DNA of 64,000 nt from Crotophaga sulcirostris (lineage: Eukaryota > Chordata > Aves > Cuculiformes > Crotophagidae). Made by a program: the position numbers and the translations under genes. Under the pieces are notes generated by a model, which had not been told where the DNA came from, searched no databases, and saw nothing but the letters and a program-made list of their open reading frames with translations. Shown here in pieces: positions 13,377-27,594 of this stretch. The stretch lies in the NCBI GenBank assembly GCA_013397455.1, contig VYZB01000167.1, forward strand, positions 1,334,624 to 1,398,623, written 5' to 3'. Each line of letters starts with the position of its first letter. The stretch's first letter is position 1.

Positions 13377-16300
13377 TATATATGGATGCTATTTTCAAAT
13401 AAGATTGTATTCTATAGTTTGTCAATGAAACACACTTTTAACGGAAGGATGATTTTATGCCACCTTTGCACTCCTCCTACCCCTCCTTTATTTGCTTTTA
13501 GAGCTGGAGCCATCCTAATAGAATTTTGACAGTTTATATAGTTCTAAGTAGTAATGAGGATCTATTAATCCTGTTACACAAGTGTTAGGGGGCTGTATAT
13601 TAGTATCCATTTTAATAGATCATATTAACATTAGTAACACGAAAAACTAAGAGTGACTTTGTTTTTATTCAGAAATTGTGGGGCATATAAAAACAGCTTG
13701 TTTCTAAATAATGATGCAATGTATAAAATTCTAATCTCATTGTAATCATAAAATGCAAATTAAAACTAGGGGGAACAATTGTATATTTGCTTATTTTATG
13801 TGTGAGGAGGTGGAGCTCTTCTTAGAGGAATAAGTTTTCCTCTGTAAGAAAATAAAAACATCAAATCCCAGTAGAGCTTCCTAATGAAACTGATCTTGAA
13901 ACACAGTTCTTTTATGTGAAAAAGAAAACGATCCTAGAATTTTAACTAAAAAAATCTACCATCTTGAAATATGCCCTATTGGTTTTTCGATGTGCCAAGG
14001 GTACTGTGATACTTCTAGAAACATTGCTTAATAATAATAATATAGATTCAGGGATTTGCTAGCAGATGGACAATTCCCTCTTGAGCTAGAGCAGCTAGCA
14101 GTGTCATTATTATCCTTTTTCATGAAAGGATTGTTGAAAAAAAATGTTACGAACTTTTTTAAGCTGTGGGATGTGTCAAATAACCAGTTTTTAGTGACTT
14201 AGCTCTACTGCAGTAAGCCAGATTCTTGGAATTCCTTTTCCTCTTTTCCCCGTAGAATACTATAATATTTTTTTGTACTTAGAGAAGCTCTTGTGGAGAG
14301 TTCACTGTTGATTTACATGGATATATTGTTTTATAACACTCAAGTGAAGTAATCAAAACTACTTAAATAGTTGACTCAAAAGTAAGCAGAAGGCAGACAT
14401 CTAACTCACTAAGGCTCCTGTGAAATGTTTAAATTTTATGCTATGTACAACTGCTTAAATGTAAGAAAGAAAGGAAAAAATTATAAAACCACCATGAGGC
14501 ATAAAAGCATATTTGGTTTTGGGGCAGAGGAGTCTTGAATATTTTTCTTCATTCCCTAGCCATTATACGTTTATTTCTCCATGGCACCCACCACGAGGCA
14601 TACATCGTCACTAGATTTAGGATGAATAAACAGTAAATTCCTGTGATTCCACAGAGGGAGAGAAGCAATGCAAGAGACAATTGCATGTCCTGGTAAGCTG
14701 CTGTTTTGGGGGATTGAGGAGAGAGGGACACTGCATTCTGAATTTGCCTGGTTTTCACTTACTTGCCCCACCTTTTTCTTCTTCTTTGTGGAACAATGCT
14801 GATCTGTTTTCTGCTGCCGAGAGTCCTCTTTGCCCCATACCTTCAATATATTATTATTTTTTCCCTATTAAATTTAGTTTTGCTGTACAGAAGATGAGGA
14901 AAAAATGTCTAATTTTGCCTAATGCCTCAAACAGTAATGTCCTTTGTTAATGATGATCAATATATTAAAGAAACACTAGATTCAGATATTCCTAGATTCT
15001 CTTTCACTAGCTAAGAGTGAGGGTGGGAGGGGGTTTTAAGTTTATTTTGTTTAGTTTGACAAAAAAACAATCCTTTCTTCACGACTGCAAAAATAAAATC
15101 TCAAACATTCATATCTACAGACAACAAATTTACAATGTAAATAGACATTTTGCAGGTTGCTACACACTGCAATGAAATCCTACAAAATGTCTGAGTGCAC
15201 TTTGGGCTTGAAATATGAAAGTAATCCCATTAAAAACAGTAACACTCTATGTTTTCCTCAAGAAAACATTAAAGTATTTTTCTGAATTGAACCAGAGCAT
15301 TCGGCCCATCACACAATCAAGTCCAGAAGGAGTACTAAATTAACAGATACTGTTTTTGTCGTAAATATGGGCCATTTCACATTACTCAAACCTCTCATCT
15401 GTCTGTTACTAGCTGATACAATAATCAAGGTAACAAATAAATTCCTAGAAAAGTATACTGCTGCTTTTGTGGACCGTTGCTCTTACTGAGCTAGAAGATC
15501 AATTTAACTTATCACCACGGCACCCCTAGTGTTCATGTGCTTTTTGCTTATATGAAAGATTTTGTGCATCCAAAAGTGAGTTTCATTTATAGAGGTTTAG
15601 TCACCTCAGCGAGCTGCCAGATTTCTTTTTCATGCTTCTGGACTTGTGAAATCCTCCAGTTGAATTGTTAAACATGGAATTCACACTGGGGTTCATGCAG
15701 TTCAAATATTACAAGTATCTACTCTATTTGCTCAAGAAAAGTTTTCCCGTTAGCCACTAACTTGCAAGTAATTCAGTTTCTGCAGTTACATGCTGCTCAC
15801 AGAAGTACAGCTTAAGAAAAGATAATACTTATCCATCTTTATCTCAAGGGATTATTGTAAAACCTCCAATCAGAAACAGTCAATAAAAGGTAGGAAGACC
15901 ATTTATGGTAAAAAATATGAGGTAAACTGATCTGCTGAACAAGAAATATATATAACGTGTCAACCTCATGAAGTTGTACAAGGCCAAGTGCTACTGATAA
16001 TAAGCTTTTTTGCTGATGTCAAATCTTAAAAATAGATCATAAATGTGTAATAAATGCTCTTTGATCCAGACAATTACAGTGCCATAACCTTTCTTTTAAA
16101 AATAGTCCGTTGAAGTGGGAATTAAGTAACAGAATCAACACGGGAAAAATGCTGGAAAGCAAGAGAATTGGTAGTTGTAATTGTTCAGCATCTCACACAT
16201 CTGGCATTGCTCATTGATAATAGGAATATTGAAATTGCTTAAGAAGACAAAATAAGGAATAATAAAATAATACCACTAGTCTAGACCTAACAAAATATCA

Positions 16301-19300
16301 AACTAGAACAAACAAAATAAAATAATTTAAATAATTGTAACTGATTTCTAGACATGATTTTTTTCCTGTATAACTGTACAGAGTTAAAAAAATATAGATC
16401 ATGCTTGAGAGTTTTGTAACTGTATGTATATACACTCTGATTTATTATTGAGGAGGGTAACTACCTCAAATTCAAGTATTCTAACTTGAATAACAACTTG
16501 ACCAAGTCTCATCTAACTTATCTCTGAATTCAGTAAAAAGAAGGTGGCACATATGTCTGCCTGATTCTGGAGTGGATGTCTACAATAGGTGAGGTGAATT
16601 GCTTCCAAGAATGGCTTGGTTTCTCAATATGTGCTAAAAGACAAGCTCAGATGTTATACATAGCTAGACTTGGTGTGATTCATCCTTGCCTTTCTGATGG
16701 GGCAGTTTTCTACTGGGAAGTATCTCTGTGATGGGGACAACAGATTCTATTCCACAGGGAGTGCAGTGACTCTGTGATTGCCCCCAGTCAGATTCCTGAT
16801 ACAATCATGCAAACCAAGGGGCTTCCTGTAATGCACAACAGCAATTTCACTCCATTCATTAGCACAAAAATGCCCCTGGATAGCCAGACCAAAGACAGCA
16901 ATGTTACTCCTTTGGGACACTGGAAAACTGCCTGGTTTCTGTGTCTCTCATCTACCTGTCTCTTTTGTCACCCCTGAATACCATAGCTCCATGTTTGAGT
17001 TTAAGCAAACACCCCAAACAAAACCACAGAAAAACAATGTTTTAATATTAGCAGTAGAAAAGTGAAAATCTGTATTTTCATGTTCAAAGCGACTCTTTTT
17101 TTATGTTTTATCAGAACAGTTTGACACACTGTTTCTCTGGAAAAAAATAAGATCAGCACTTACTTCTAATTAGAGGAGAATCTGGTTTTGGAAAAAAATG
17201 GTTCCAAGGTAGCACAAAGATCCTTTTTTATTTCACTTTCCTTTTTGGAGAAATACCTGTTATATTTTTGGACCAAAAAGCAAGGAAGGTAAAAGAAAGA
17301 AGTAATAAACAGAAGGTGAATTTAAGCATTTCTCTGTTTGTGGGGAAGAATGATGTCTTTTGGGCTGTTGTGAATTACCAGAGCTGTCTTACTGTGTATG
17401 TCACAGAATCATTTATTCAAACAGACAGTTTTGAAGGTGGCATAGTGTGGGACTAGATCTCAGGGTAAATGTCCAACCTTTTGACATATGTTTGACCATC
17501 TGAATGAGGCTGTTCTCATTTGTGATATCTTACCAGTGTGTCTTAAGTTCCTACTGTGCATCGTGATCAGCACTGATAGCATTTTTAACTGTTCTTATAA
17601 ATCCTTCTACCTCTTCATGTGTGGCCCATATGGCATAATATTTTTGTAATGAAAACTGGTATATTTGGCACATTCCTATAACGACATTCAGATGTGGGAT
17701 TCAGCTCTGACAAAGTGATTGTGTTTTGCAAATAAATAACAGTGTATCAGAACCCATAAAAATTATTAGCTCATTTGCTGGTAGTGTGATTTTGGGTGGG
17801 GCTTATTCCCCTCCCTCTTCCCCGCCCCTCAAGCTGTCATTAAAGCACAGGATAAAGAATAAAAATATAGATACTAAGGAAAAAAATTATATCTGTGGGT
17901 ACTAGATGACAACTCTGAGAGCTTAGCATCAAGGTGCTATGAGTCAGTTAATAAAATCAACTGTCTCGCCATTTATATTTTGTAAATATTCTTTGACTAA
18001 TTTAGAGGAAATAAAATTAGTAAATTTGGTACTAATTTACTAAAGAGAATACCACAGTCAGGGGGAAGTGCTTTGGAGGCAGCAGAAGCTGAACTGAGGA
18101 TGAGCACAGCCAACTAGCCTTTCTGAGCAGTTACTGTAATGTGTATCATGCCATGTTGGACCTGCTGTTATGAACTCAAAAATAGCACTTCTGCTTACTT
18201 ATACTAAATTGCTTGTTCCAGAGCTATACACACCTGCAATTATGCACAAAAAAAATTGTTGATAGGATTGATTTAAAGACAGAAGGGTTTATAGGACAAG
18301 AAATTAGTGGGGGTTTGTGCATTTAAATTGTGATACTGATAAGGTGTATGTGGATGGAAAAAGTTTCATATATATAGATGGTTTCAGTCGGGATGTAAAT
18401 CGTTGTTCTGAGCTGCAAGAAAAAGTGAAATTATCTTACAGGTGTTATGGTTGTATTGGGAGAAGACAGGAAATATGGTGGAGAATAAAGGATAGGAAGA
18501 ATAGTGTAGTTGTTGAATTGGAAAATTTTGCGATATTGTTAGTTTCCTTTTAGACATAGTTCGATAAAGGTCCATATTGAAGAAGTACAAAACTGCAGTG
18601 AAGGAGAAAAATTTGTGAGACAGAAATGTGCTTGGTTTTTATCCAGATTAGATTATGCAAATTTAATGTCAATAAAATCACCTCTTCCCCCCTCCCCCTT
18701 TTCCTGTTATACTGGAGAAATTTTTAGCTCAAAAATCACTTGCCTTCTGATAATGATACCTAATAAGTACCTTTCCTTTTAAACTTTCTAGCTAAATATG
18801 CTGAGATTAAGGAAAATCTTAAATGTTGAAACTTCTATTCAATCATGTTTGTTCATTTTGTGTATTGGTTTCTATTTCCTATTAGATATTCTCCAATATT
18901 TCTCGTCAAAATGTGTATTCATGTAGTTTGTTTAATTGTGAGTATTTTTGTATGATTTAATAATTTTGTATGTCGCCAATCGTTAGAATGATTAATATAT
19001 AAACCAGAATTGTCAGTGGAATCTATGGAACTTGTGCATATTACTTTTAATTTCCTTGGGTGCTCATTAGCCAATTCCTTTGAAATTCTTTCATTAGACA
19101 AAATTAAGATCACAAATCTTAATTAAAATAACAGGACAGCCTTTGGAGACCTCTTAGTTTAGAATACAAAACATATATTTTTTCTTCTGAGAAAATTGGG
19201 GTTTTTTTCACAGTAGGATTTACAGAAAATTTGTTCTCTTGACTTCATGTTTCACTGTATGCTAATTTCTGAAGTGCAGGGGCTATACGATCATTGTTAG

Positions 19301-22300
19301 GCTTTGCTGTAGGATTGATGTTCAGGGATGCTCTTTAACGATATATAGGATTCTCTAGCCTGTTATGAATGATGGGTAAATGATGGTAACCATTTAGGTT
19401 ATCATTTTTCAACTTTTTCTCCTCCTCCTGCCATTTCATAATGAGACTTTTCCACTGTAATTATCATTTCCAGCACAAAAAAAAGTGTAAAAATAGCAGA
19501 TTACTTTTTTTAGTGCTATCTCAGAAGGAAAAAAGAATGAACAGCGGGACTCATTTTCAGTTCCCTGTACATCAAAAGAATTGCAATGGATTGTTAAATA
19601 TAATGTGAAAACAAGCACTTTTTCACAATACTCAACAGAAAATGATGATCTTTTCCTTTTAATGTTTTGCTACTGGTTCTTGTCCTTGGAGACATTCTGA
19701 CTTCATTTCAATCCATCCCTCTTTTTTTTCCTTTCTTTTCCAAACTTACTTGAATTTTCCCTGTGAGGGAAGCACTGTTAAGAAGGTGACACAGCACAGA
19801 GGATTCCAGTTCGTGTAGGAGTTGTCCATGGCATGCTGTTGCTGGGCAGCACCCTGCTGTCTGTCTGTCTGCTAGTATTCTGGTTTAGGGAAGGAAAAAA
19901 TCTAATTGGGAAGAGGTTCATTAAAATAACTCAGAAATAACTTCTAAGCTGTGTAAAGGTGAAAAAATAGAAATAGCTTTTAGTTCTTAGTTTTTGGTTT
20001 GCACTGAAGTAAAGTAAGCTTAGATAGTAAAACATGGTAATAAATATGCTACATTTTCTCAGAGCAATTTGTTTCTATTATGTTTGATCAGAAATTTTTT
20101 TTAAGACTTTAAGATACAGCCAGATGTCCACTTCAAAATGGAAAGCTACTTTTAATGAAAAATTCAGTGAGAAATGGACACAGTCATAATTCTGTCCCTC
20201 TAATGCCAGACTTCGAGGAAATACCCTATTAGAAGTAGTTTCTGAAATACTACACTGTACTTTTAAATATTTGTTAATATTCAGTTTACTCTTTTGATTT
20301 ATTTCAATGGTCTCAAATAGCTTTTAAAAATGCAGGCATTTATGTATGCCCGTCCATCTGTGTTTTGATGAGGGAATCTAGGATACATGTGGAGAATGGT
20401 CCAGGTTAAAACCTGCAATTTTTTCAGTACAGTAATACTTAATGTTTAAACTTCAGTTTCTTAGTTTAGTATGTTTTAATGCAAGCAACTCTGCCTCTTA
20501 AAAATGGTGACACAAAAATCCCCAAAACAGTATTGAAAATTAATCTCTCCGTGATAGAAATCTGGTTAAATTTATACTCCTATCCTTGCAGTTATGGGAG
20601 AGAAGAAAGTAGCATGTCGAAGCATATTAACTGAATTTCACTTTACAATTCAGAGAAGATTTAGTACTTTGAAACTGTGAAAACATAGACTTTTGGTTTG
20701 TTTGTTTTGTTATTTTAGTAAGGGAATGTAAGGGTCAAGACCAGAAGAGAAATAAATATGGTATATATCAAGATTTTGTATGTACAAGCATTTTTCTGGA
20801 CAAGGGAAAAAGAAAAATTTGTTCCCAGATATTTTTGGTTGTTTTTTCCGATCATAGGTGGCTGACCAAAACATGTACAAAAATATGTCTGAAAAAGTAA
20901 GATTATAATGTCTAACGAATCAGACATTTAATTTTATCACCCAGATGCAGAATTTTTTATTATCTTCTTTACCCTTTGTGCAGTATTCTCACTTACCTTT
21001 GATACCTGTCAGTTTTGGTCACCCATATATAATGGAAATTTGCTACATGAGTTCTTACGGAAGAAGTTTGTAAACAGTGCAGGGCAGGAATCCTGTCTTC
21101 ATACCTCTTTACAAATTATTTAGACACTGCTGATTCTATTGACAAAAACTCCAAAACACTACTTGTTTTGATGATATTTCAGCTGCAATACAAATTCCTG
21201 GCATATCTCACTGAGCAATGACAAAATCATTCGTAATTCTTATTCTTAGGCACAAAATTGAGGCAGATCATAACAAAAGTGACTGTATGTCTCTTGCTAC
21301 TGAAATGCTAGACATATCATCTCAGATTTCCAAGCCATTTAACCATTTGGCCATCAAAGAGCTGACTGTTATCTGTTTTGGCATTAATGTACTTGCAATA
21401 GCTACTTTGGAGTACAGTCTCAATATGACAACAAACATGCACAATGCATTATAATTACATCCCTTTCAGGAATAAAAACTGCAGGAAGGTTTCTTGAACT
21501 TTAGTCTTGTGTCTTTGCATCTGTGGGAACTGAAAATTTTCTTTTTAAAGTTTGGTTATAAGGTATGTTTCCCAAAGTATTGCATGGAGTTCACAAGATT
21601 TTTTTTAAGTGGCAATAAAATGCAAAATTATATGTGTGCATAATATGAGGGGAATGCTCAGTGTAAATTCAATCAAGAATGAAATGCTATTACATGTAAA
21701 CACCTCCTGGGCTTGTGCAGAGGTAATGGACCATAGGAAATAGATAAAGTGACAGTCAAGAGAGGAAGAAGATATGTGACTTTTCTTACAACTTTGTTTA
21801 ATAAAGCTCTCACCATACACTGCAGATATAATGTGTTGTTTTGTCTCCATCCAGATCATCTTGGTTTTCCTTCCAAGCGTTTTGTACATTGTAATTTGGT
21901 GATAATGGCTTCTTTGCTCAGTTCAGGGGTGATGAACAGGAATAACAAGTCAGTTAATAAGAGGATGAGTGCATCTTTCCCAGTACAGTGCTCATTATTT
22001 GAGTGGAACCAGAAGATGTCATATTTTGCTTCTAAGAAACGTCACTGAGAATTCAGTATTGAATACTTAGGGAGAATAAGTATGAGACAGCTGATTTTAA
22101 ACCAGCTTGTGCAAGAGCCACTTTAAGAGACCTACCTATTTTTCAACCTTCCCTTAATTGTTGCAATCTTATTACTAGTTTGAAACATGGTTTATGAAAT
22201 CTGTAATTCTTGAAGTTTGTCTTGTGCATTATCATTAGATTCAGAGAATTTGATCTGTGTTGTAGTCTTCCAAGCTGTGCAGCCCAAGAGAGGAGCAGAT

Positions 22301-22977
22301 TTCTATTGTGTTGCCTGAGAAGGGCTACAGCTGCGGCATGATTCAAGGAGTTAGGATGTGGTCTTGGTTTCCCCCTTGCTCCAGTTCCCCTTGCAATCTG
22401 TTCAGGCACAGAGAAGTTATGCCCTTTTACTCCCTAGAGGGAGATGCAGTTGGATTCTCAGATGAACCGCTCATGTTGCCTTAACCTTGTCAGCTTTTTC
22501 AGACGTTCTCATTTCAATGGAAAATTGTGATGACTGAATAATTGGAATATGATGCAGACATGGAAAACATTTTAATATGTATCATGTTTACTATTTTTTT
22601 TTTATTCCTTTATTTAGATAAAAATTTGAGTGTTTAGAGACTCTTCTTAGCAACAGCTAGAAAAGATATTATGTATTAGAAACATAAATAATGTATTATG
22701 CCAACACAGTAACAAATCAAACCCTTTTCCTGTTTACTACTGAAAGAGGATCTATTTATAACACTACAGATTTCCCTATAATTTAGAAAAAGAATGAAAC
22801 ATCTTACATAGGATTTGGCATGAATTTGCATGAGGACAACGTTGCTCTTAACAAATATTTTTGGTCTTGCATAGCTCTGTATTTGCCAGAGATAGCTCTT
22901 TTGCTTAGATTGCAGAATTGGTGTTTTATAGACCTACAACAATCAAAGGAATAACTAGGTTTATAAATGGGACCACA
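13377..22977. other. Intronic stretch without recognisable features
   Basis: AT-rich intron 51 DNA. It holds A/T-rich low-complexity patches (for example about 16250-16330) and a pyrimidine run at 18681-18704. I see no named repeat, exon or RNA gene. The short open frames on both strands show no domain. Confidence 0.65.
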
Positions 22978-23345
22978 CTTGAGAGCATAAGAAATGCCTT
23001 ATTGGGTCAAACCAGGAAAGTGTCTCTGGTGATAATAGAAGGACAGGTTGGGCAGGGAGAATGTACCAGTCTGGCTGCTTTCTGCAGGCTGTTCCCCTCA
23101 CACTGCCCCCACCCCTACCATGCGTAGCTGTTGGATTGGGGATATCAGGAGACACATTATTGCCTATTCCTTATAATATCTATTTTTCAACCTATTGTCT
23201 ATGAAGTTGTCTGATCCCTCTCTGAAACTGCTGATTCTCTTGGCCCTCATAACCTCCTCTGGCAGCAAGGTCTTGATACTGGCTTTCTGCTATGAAAAGA
23301 AATAATTTATTTTCTGTTTTAAACCAGTTTCCACTACAAGAATAC
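22978..23345 (-). mobile_element. Ancient CR1-like LINE 3' end, heavily decayed
   Basis: Read on the + strand it follows the order of a very old sauropsid interspersed repeat that I know from turtle and crocodile DNA. The landmarks are GAGCATAAGAAATGCCTTAT, then GGGTCAAACC, later 'atctatttttcaacctattgtctatgaa', then TTGGCCCTCATAACCTCCTC, then 'gaaaagaaataatttattttctgttttaaacc'. That order is the complement of a CR1-class 3' region, so the element lies antisense to DMD. No frame survives. The family name is from memory and needs a library search. Confidence 0.6.
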
Positions 23346-23570
23346 AGCAAACTCCTACCCACTCTATTCTGTCTTTCAACAGAACGTCTTTCATTTCTGT
23401 CTTCCATACATTCAAGAGAGATCCCTTCTTTTTATAGAATGTTGCCAAGTTTCTTAAAACTCTTTTTTGAGGAACTTTATAAAAAATATTTATATATGTA
23501 TGTATCCTACCTGAACCAAACTATCCTTCTCTGCATGTTTGTTGACTTCTGTGAAGAAGCCCAGGACTCT

Positions 23571-23604
23571 CTTGGACAAAGCATCTCTGGATGCTTTGTC
23601 CAAG
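23571..23604. repeat. Perfect 15-bp hairpin with 4-base loop
   Basis: CTTGGACAAAGCATC (23571-23585) is followed by TCTG and then its exact reverse complement GATGCTTTGTCCAAG (23590-23604). It lies in unexplained sequence between two ancient CR1-like remnants. It may be a chance palindrome, the tip of a small inverted-repeat transposon, or a small structured RNA; the flanks do not extend the pairing. Confidence 0.9.
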
Positions 23605-24639
23605 CAAATGACACATTTTTAATTTTATTTCTCAGCATGATTTTAACTTGCACCATATGGTGAAGGCAAGAATTTAGACCAGCAGTTGCCAGGATCTGGT
23701 AGCCCAGTTTCAGGATTGCTAGAGTACTGCTGGAGCAGTATGGTTGAAACCTCTCATTACAATCACATCTCCTGCCGTCACAGCCTCTCTTATCTCCCTC
23801 TTCATAGGCAGTTTGTGCGAGTCCTGATTACACACTCATCATGTTTTTCAGACTTGGAATATAAATTCTAGGTTAATTATTGAGATTAGGTAATTAATCC
23901 TATTTTATTTTTAAGTACTTTTGAATATATAATAGTATCCCAAAACCCACACAGTCTTCCTTTCCTGAATACTTTGCATACATATAATACAGTGCACGTC
24001 TAACTATCATTCTGCCACTGAACTTGGGAGAAACCAGACATGTTGATTAAAGTTCCCTATATCTTAGCTTAGAAATTGAGGGTAGCAGTTTTCAGTAGAA
24101 TTAAAAAGAGAGAATGGCAGTGCTACCCTGCTGTTTTGCACTGTCATTCCATAAAAAATATCATACTATGAAAAACTACAACAATAACAAAGAGGCCAGT
24201 TTCTGTAGCAGTAAGCTAACTGAGGAGAAGAAATTATTAATTAAGTGTTGTTCGTATTATCGTCAGTCTGCATTACTGTTTCTAATTACCCTTTTTTGGT
24301 TTTCTCCATTTTTATCAAGTAATCAAAATAAAAGTTGAAAATGTATTAGCTATAGGAAATGCACATGATCATGTTTTTATGCAAACCAGCATCTAAAGTT
24401 CTGAGAAAAGTGATGCTATAAATTAGCATAGGGCTCAATCTTATTCTCCGTGCTGCTTTTTACAGTTATTTATTTCACAAAGGAATGGTAGGTATAATAG
24501 GGCTTGAAGGAGATTTGAAAGCCTGAGCAGTCTAGATTTTCGCCTCAGGCAGGATCAACCAGATTTAAACATTTTTTGACCAATTTCTGTCTAACGTGCT
24601 CTTTATGTAAAGATTTTTTTTGTAGCTTTGCAGACTTTT

Positions 24640-25580
24640 TTTCCCACTGATTTGCAATCCTTGCAGTGCAAAAGGTGTTTGTCTCCAACCTTAACATCCC
24701 CTGCTGCAATTCAAGCTAATTATGTCACCACAATAGAAACTGAGAAGAGTTTACTCTCTTTCAGCAATAACCTCATATATTTGAAGGTTGATACTTACCT
24801 CAGTTCAATCTTCTCTAGACTAAACAAATACTGCTTTTTAAAATTTCTGTCCTTGTTTCTAGACTTCTGACCAGTCATTTGCAGCCCTTTCTTATGTTCA
24901 TACAGTTTATTCAGATAGTTATTTTAGTGCTTTGCACTTACTGAATTGGATTCTCAGTTTTTTTGAAACCACATTGAATTGTGTTCTTCCTCTCAAGTGC
25001 TTGCTGCTGGTTCAGTTTTGCATCATTTTAAATGTAAACAAAATCTACCCTCTATTCCATCAACCAAGTAATTAATGAAAATAGTGATTGATATTAGACT
25101 TATTACAAATCTGTAATTAATTTCAGATGATATTTCTTTCCATATAGTACCTTCAAGTTATGTTTTACGATTTGTTTCATTTCCATTTAAATCAAAGTTT
25201 CCTAGCTTGCTTGTGTTAATGTTGCATGGGCAGTATCAGAAGCCTTAGTAAGGGCATCAGACACAAATTCTAGCTGTTTTCCACAACTGGTAAATTTCAG
25301 CTCCACATGAAAGAAAATTCATTTGATTGGTTATTATTTACTCTTGATACATGGTTGGCTGCTACTTAATATTTTTTATCCTGTTCACAGATTGTTTAAT
25401 TATATGTTCTAGAACTGAGCTCAGAATAATTGACCTAAAATTTCCTGGATAGTTTTCTGTCCCTTATTCAAAAGTGAACTATATTCATCTATTGCAGGCT
25501 CTCAAATATAACTATTAGTGGCTTGGAGATAGCTTGAACAAGCTCCCAAGTATTATCGCTGAAATCTATGAGTTGTCACA
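24640..25580 (-). mobile_element. Ancient CR1-like LINE, reverse transcriptase region, heavily decayed
   Basis: On the + strand the landmarks of an antisense CR1-class ORF2 occur in the right order: 'caatcttctctagactaaacaaa' (about 24808), 'ctctattccatcaaccaagtaattaatgaaaatagtg' (about 25050), 'gccttagtaagggca' (about 25240), 'ggttggctgctacttaat' (about 25352), 'gactgtttaattatatgttctagaactgagctc' style text (about 25390), and 'ttgacctaaaatttcctggatag' (about 25430), ending near CCAAGTATTATCGCTGAAA. Every part is strongly mutated and no frame remains. It may belong with the remnant at 22.98 kb, but about 1.3 kb of other sequence lies between where roughly 0.1 kb would be expected. Confidence 0.6.
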
Positions 25581-27531
25581 TCTCAATTCATATTGAGCTA
25601 GATAAAAACAGTGTTACACCAATAACAAAATTGGAGTTGTTTCTTTATTGTCTTACACACAGAGACCTTCTGCTTTGAAGCTGTTAGCATAAGGATTAGT
25701 GCTAGAACAAACTTTTTTTCAGACTATCACTTCAAAAGTTTCAGTGGCTGTTTTATTCTATTTGGGGAAAATGTTGTGAGAAAAGATTACAAACTTTAGT
25801 ACATCTGTAAAAATAATCTCCATCTTCTATAAAGTTGCAGAAGAGAAATGAGCAATAGGTTTGAAACTCTTGTTGCCAATAGGGGGATAACAAATGTAGT
25901 GTGCAATAGTACAAAAAGGATTTACGCTCTTTGTGATGGGTTGTATACCTTATCCAAATATTGTCTACTGCTCATATTACCTGTATATGTATGTATGTGA
26001 GTGTGCATGTATACCTATGCATATATACATTTCAGATGTTTGGGTTTTTTCTGTAGTGTAGAACAACAGCACTGAAAAAATCACCAAGTAGCTAGAAGGA
26101 TTTGTGACAGCAAGTTCTAAGCAATGACCTGACTAAGCAGTGACTTAGAGGTTGAAATAGTGAAAACACACTTGAAAATATAATTCCAATAGGAGCAGTA
26201 TGTCATGCAGGCAAGAATAAATCATGGACAGTTAGCACAGGTATCCTCAGGCTGCTGCATGAAGTTGATCCACAATTACTGTGCCTTTGGAAAAATATAT
26301 AAATGGCCTACACAACAGTGAAGACTTGACTCTCATCCCTTCTGCTGTCATGCATACACAGATGCTAGTAGTACTGCAATATTGTGGAGGTGCCTTGATT
26401 ACAGATAGGCTTGTTGCAGCTGTTTTAAATAAGATAAAGCTGAGGAGCAGATGCAGGAACAGGTAAAATCTCATTAACTCAGGTTGTTCCTGAAAGGCAC
26501 TGTACTGCTGAGCTGGCCCCAGAAATTAAACAAATATGTTCACACAGTGCTCTGTGTGCATTAGTTAAGTCTGTCTGACCTAAACTAGGCCTTTACTGAA
26601 ACAGCTGTAGTGCCTCTGCCCTGTGTTGTATTTAATCCAGAAATTAGGTTAAATCATCCATAGCTACTTGATGATTGACTGCCTTTCTGGAGTGCACAGC
26701 TCAAATATCAGTTAGCTCCTCTCTTGCATATCACTGCTTTTCCTGTACCTCCACCCTCATCCACTCATGACCCTATCCTGCTGTTCACTCTCATTCCTGT
26801 TTTCCCATCCTTCATGCACTTGTGCCTGTGCACTGCCTGAAGCATTTGCCTTTCTCAGACAGGTAGGCTGATGGATACGGTACAGCTGTAGCTAAGCAGT
26901 TGTGTAGGAAGGAAGTAGTGAGGGTGCTGCTGGCCAGGAACTACTGTTCCTTCTTCAAGGGAATGTATGTCCAGCTTGCAGGGCTATGCTGCAGTATGGG
27001 CACCTTATGATAAGCTCGTGGGTCAATGCTGATCTGACAGCAGCTGTTATTTTTGTGTTCTGTATGAATAATGAGTACGATCGTGCTTTGTGTCTACGTA
27101 GGGTTTCAGTGAGCGTTAATCTATGGATAGAGCTTCAGTTTGGAGGTAATAAGCATGACCTCAGCCAGAAATTTTGAGCAGTTGTGTGCATGTATAGAAA
27201 TCTCTCTTAGTGTATCTTTTATGTGAGTTTAGTTGTTTATGGTGAACAATCCTTCAAGAGAGTAACTCCTATGAGCTGATTTCCATATGCAGTGTCTCTT
27301 ATGCTGTGGAAAGCAGTTTGAAACATTTTCTTTTGATCTACAGTGACAGCAGAAAACAATAAACCATCAAGCCTCAAGAGAACTACCTTGGCATATGTGG
27401 TGAATCAGTTAGAATTATTTGTTGTCTTTTAACGTCTGCACATCTGCAGCAGTGAATAATTAAAGTTTGAAAGGAAGCTAAAATTTTGCAGACTGATTAA
27501 GGTCATCACAGTTTTTCATTAGTATGTTTCC

Positions 27532-27594
27532 TTTTTGGTTTGTTTGGGTTTTTTTGGTTTGGTTTTTGCTTGCTTGTTTGTTTGTTTTGTTTTG
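27532..27594. repeat. T/G-rich low-complexity tract
   Basis: A run of TTTGG, TTTG and GGTTTT units (for example GGTTTGTTTGGGTTTTTTTG) ends in several TTTG tetramers. It is not a clean microsatellite. Similar tracts recur in the window at 5151-5197, 38531-38569 and 52821-52870, and in complement form at 29387-29446. Confidence 0.85.
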
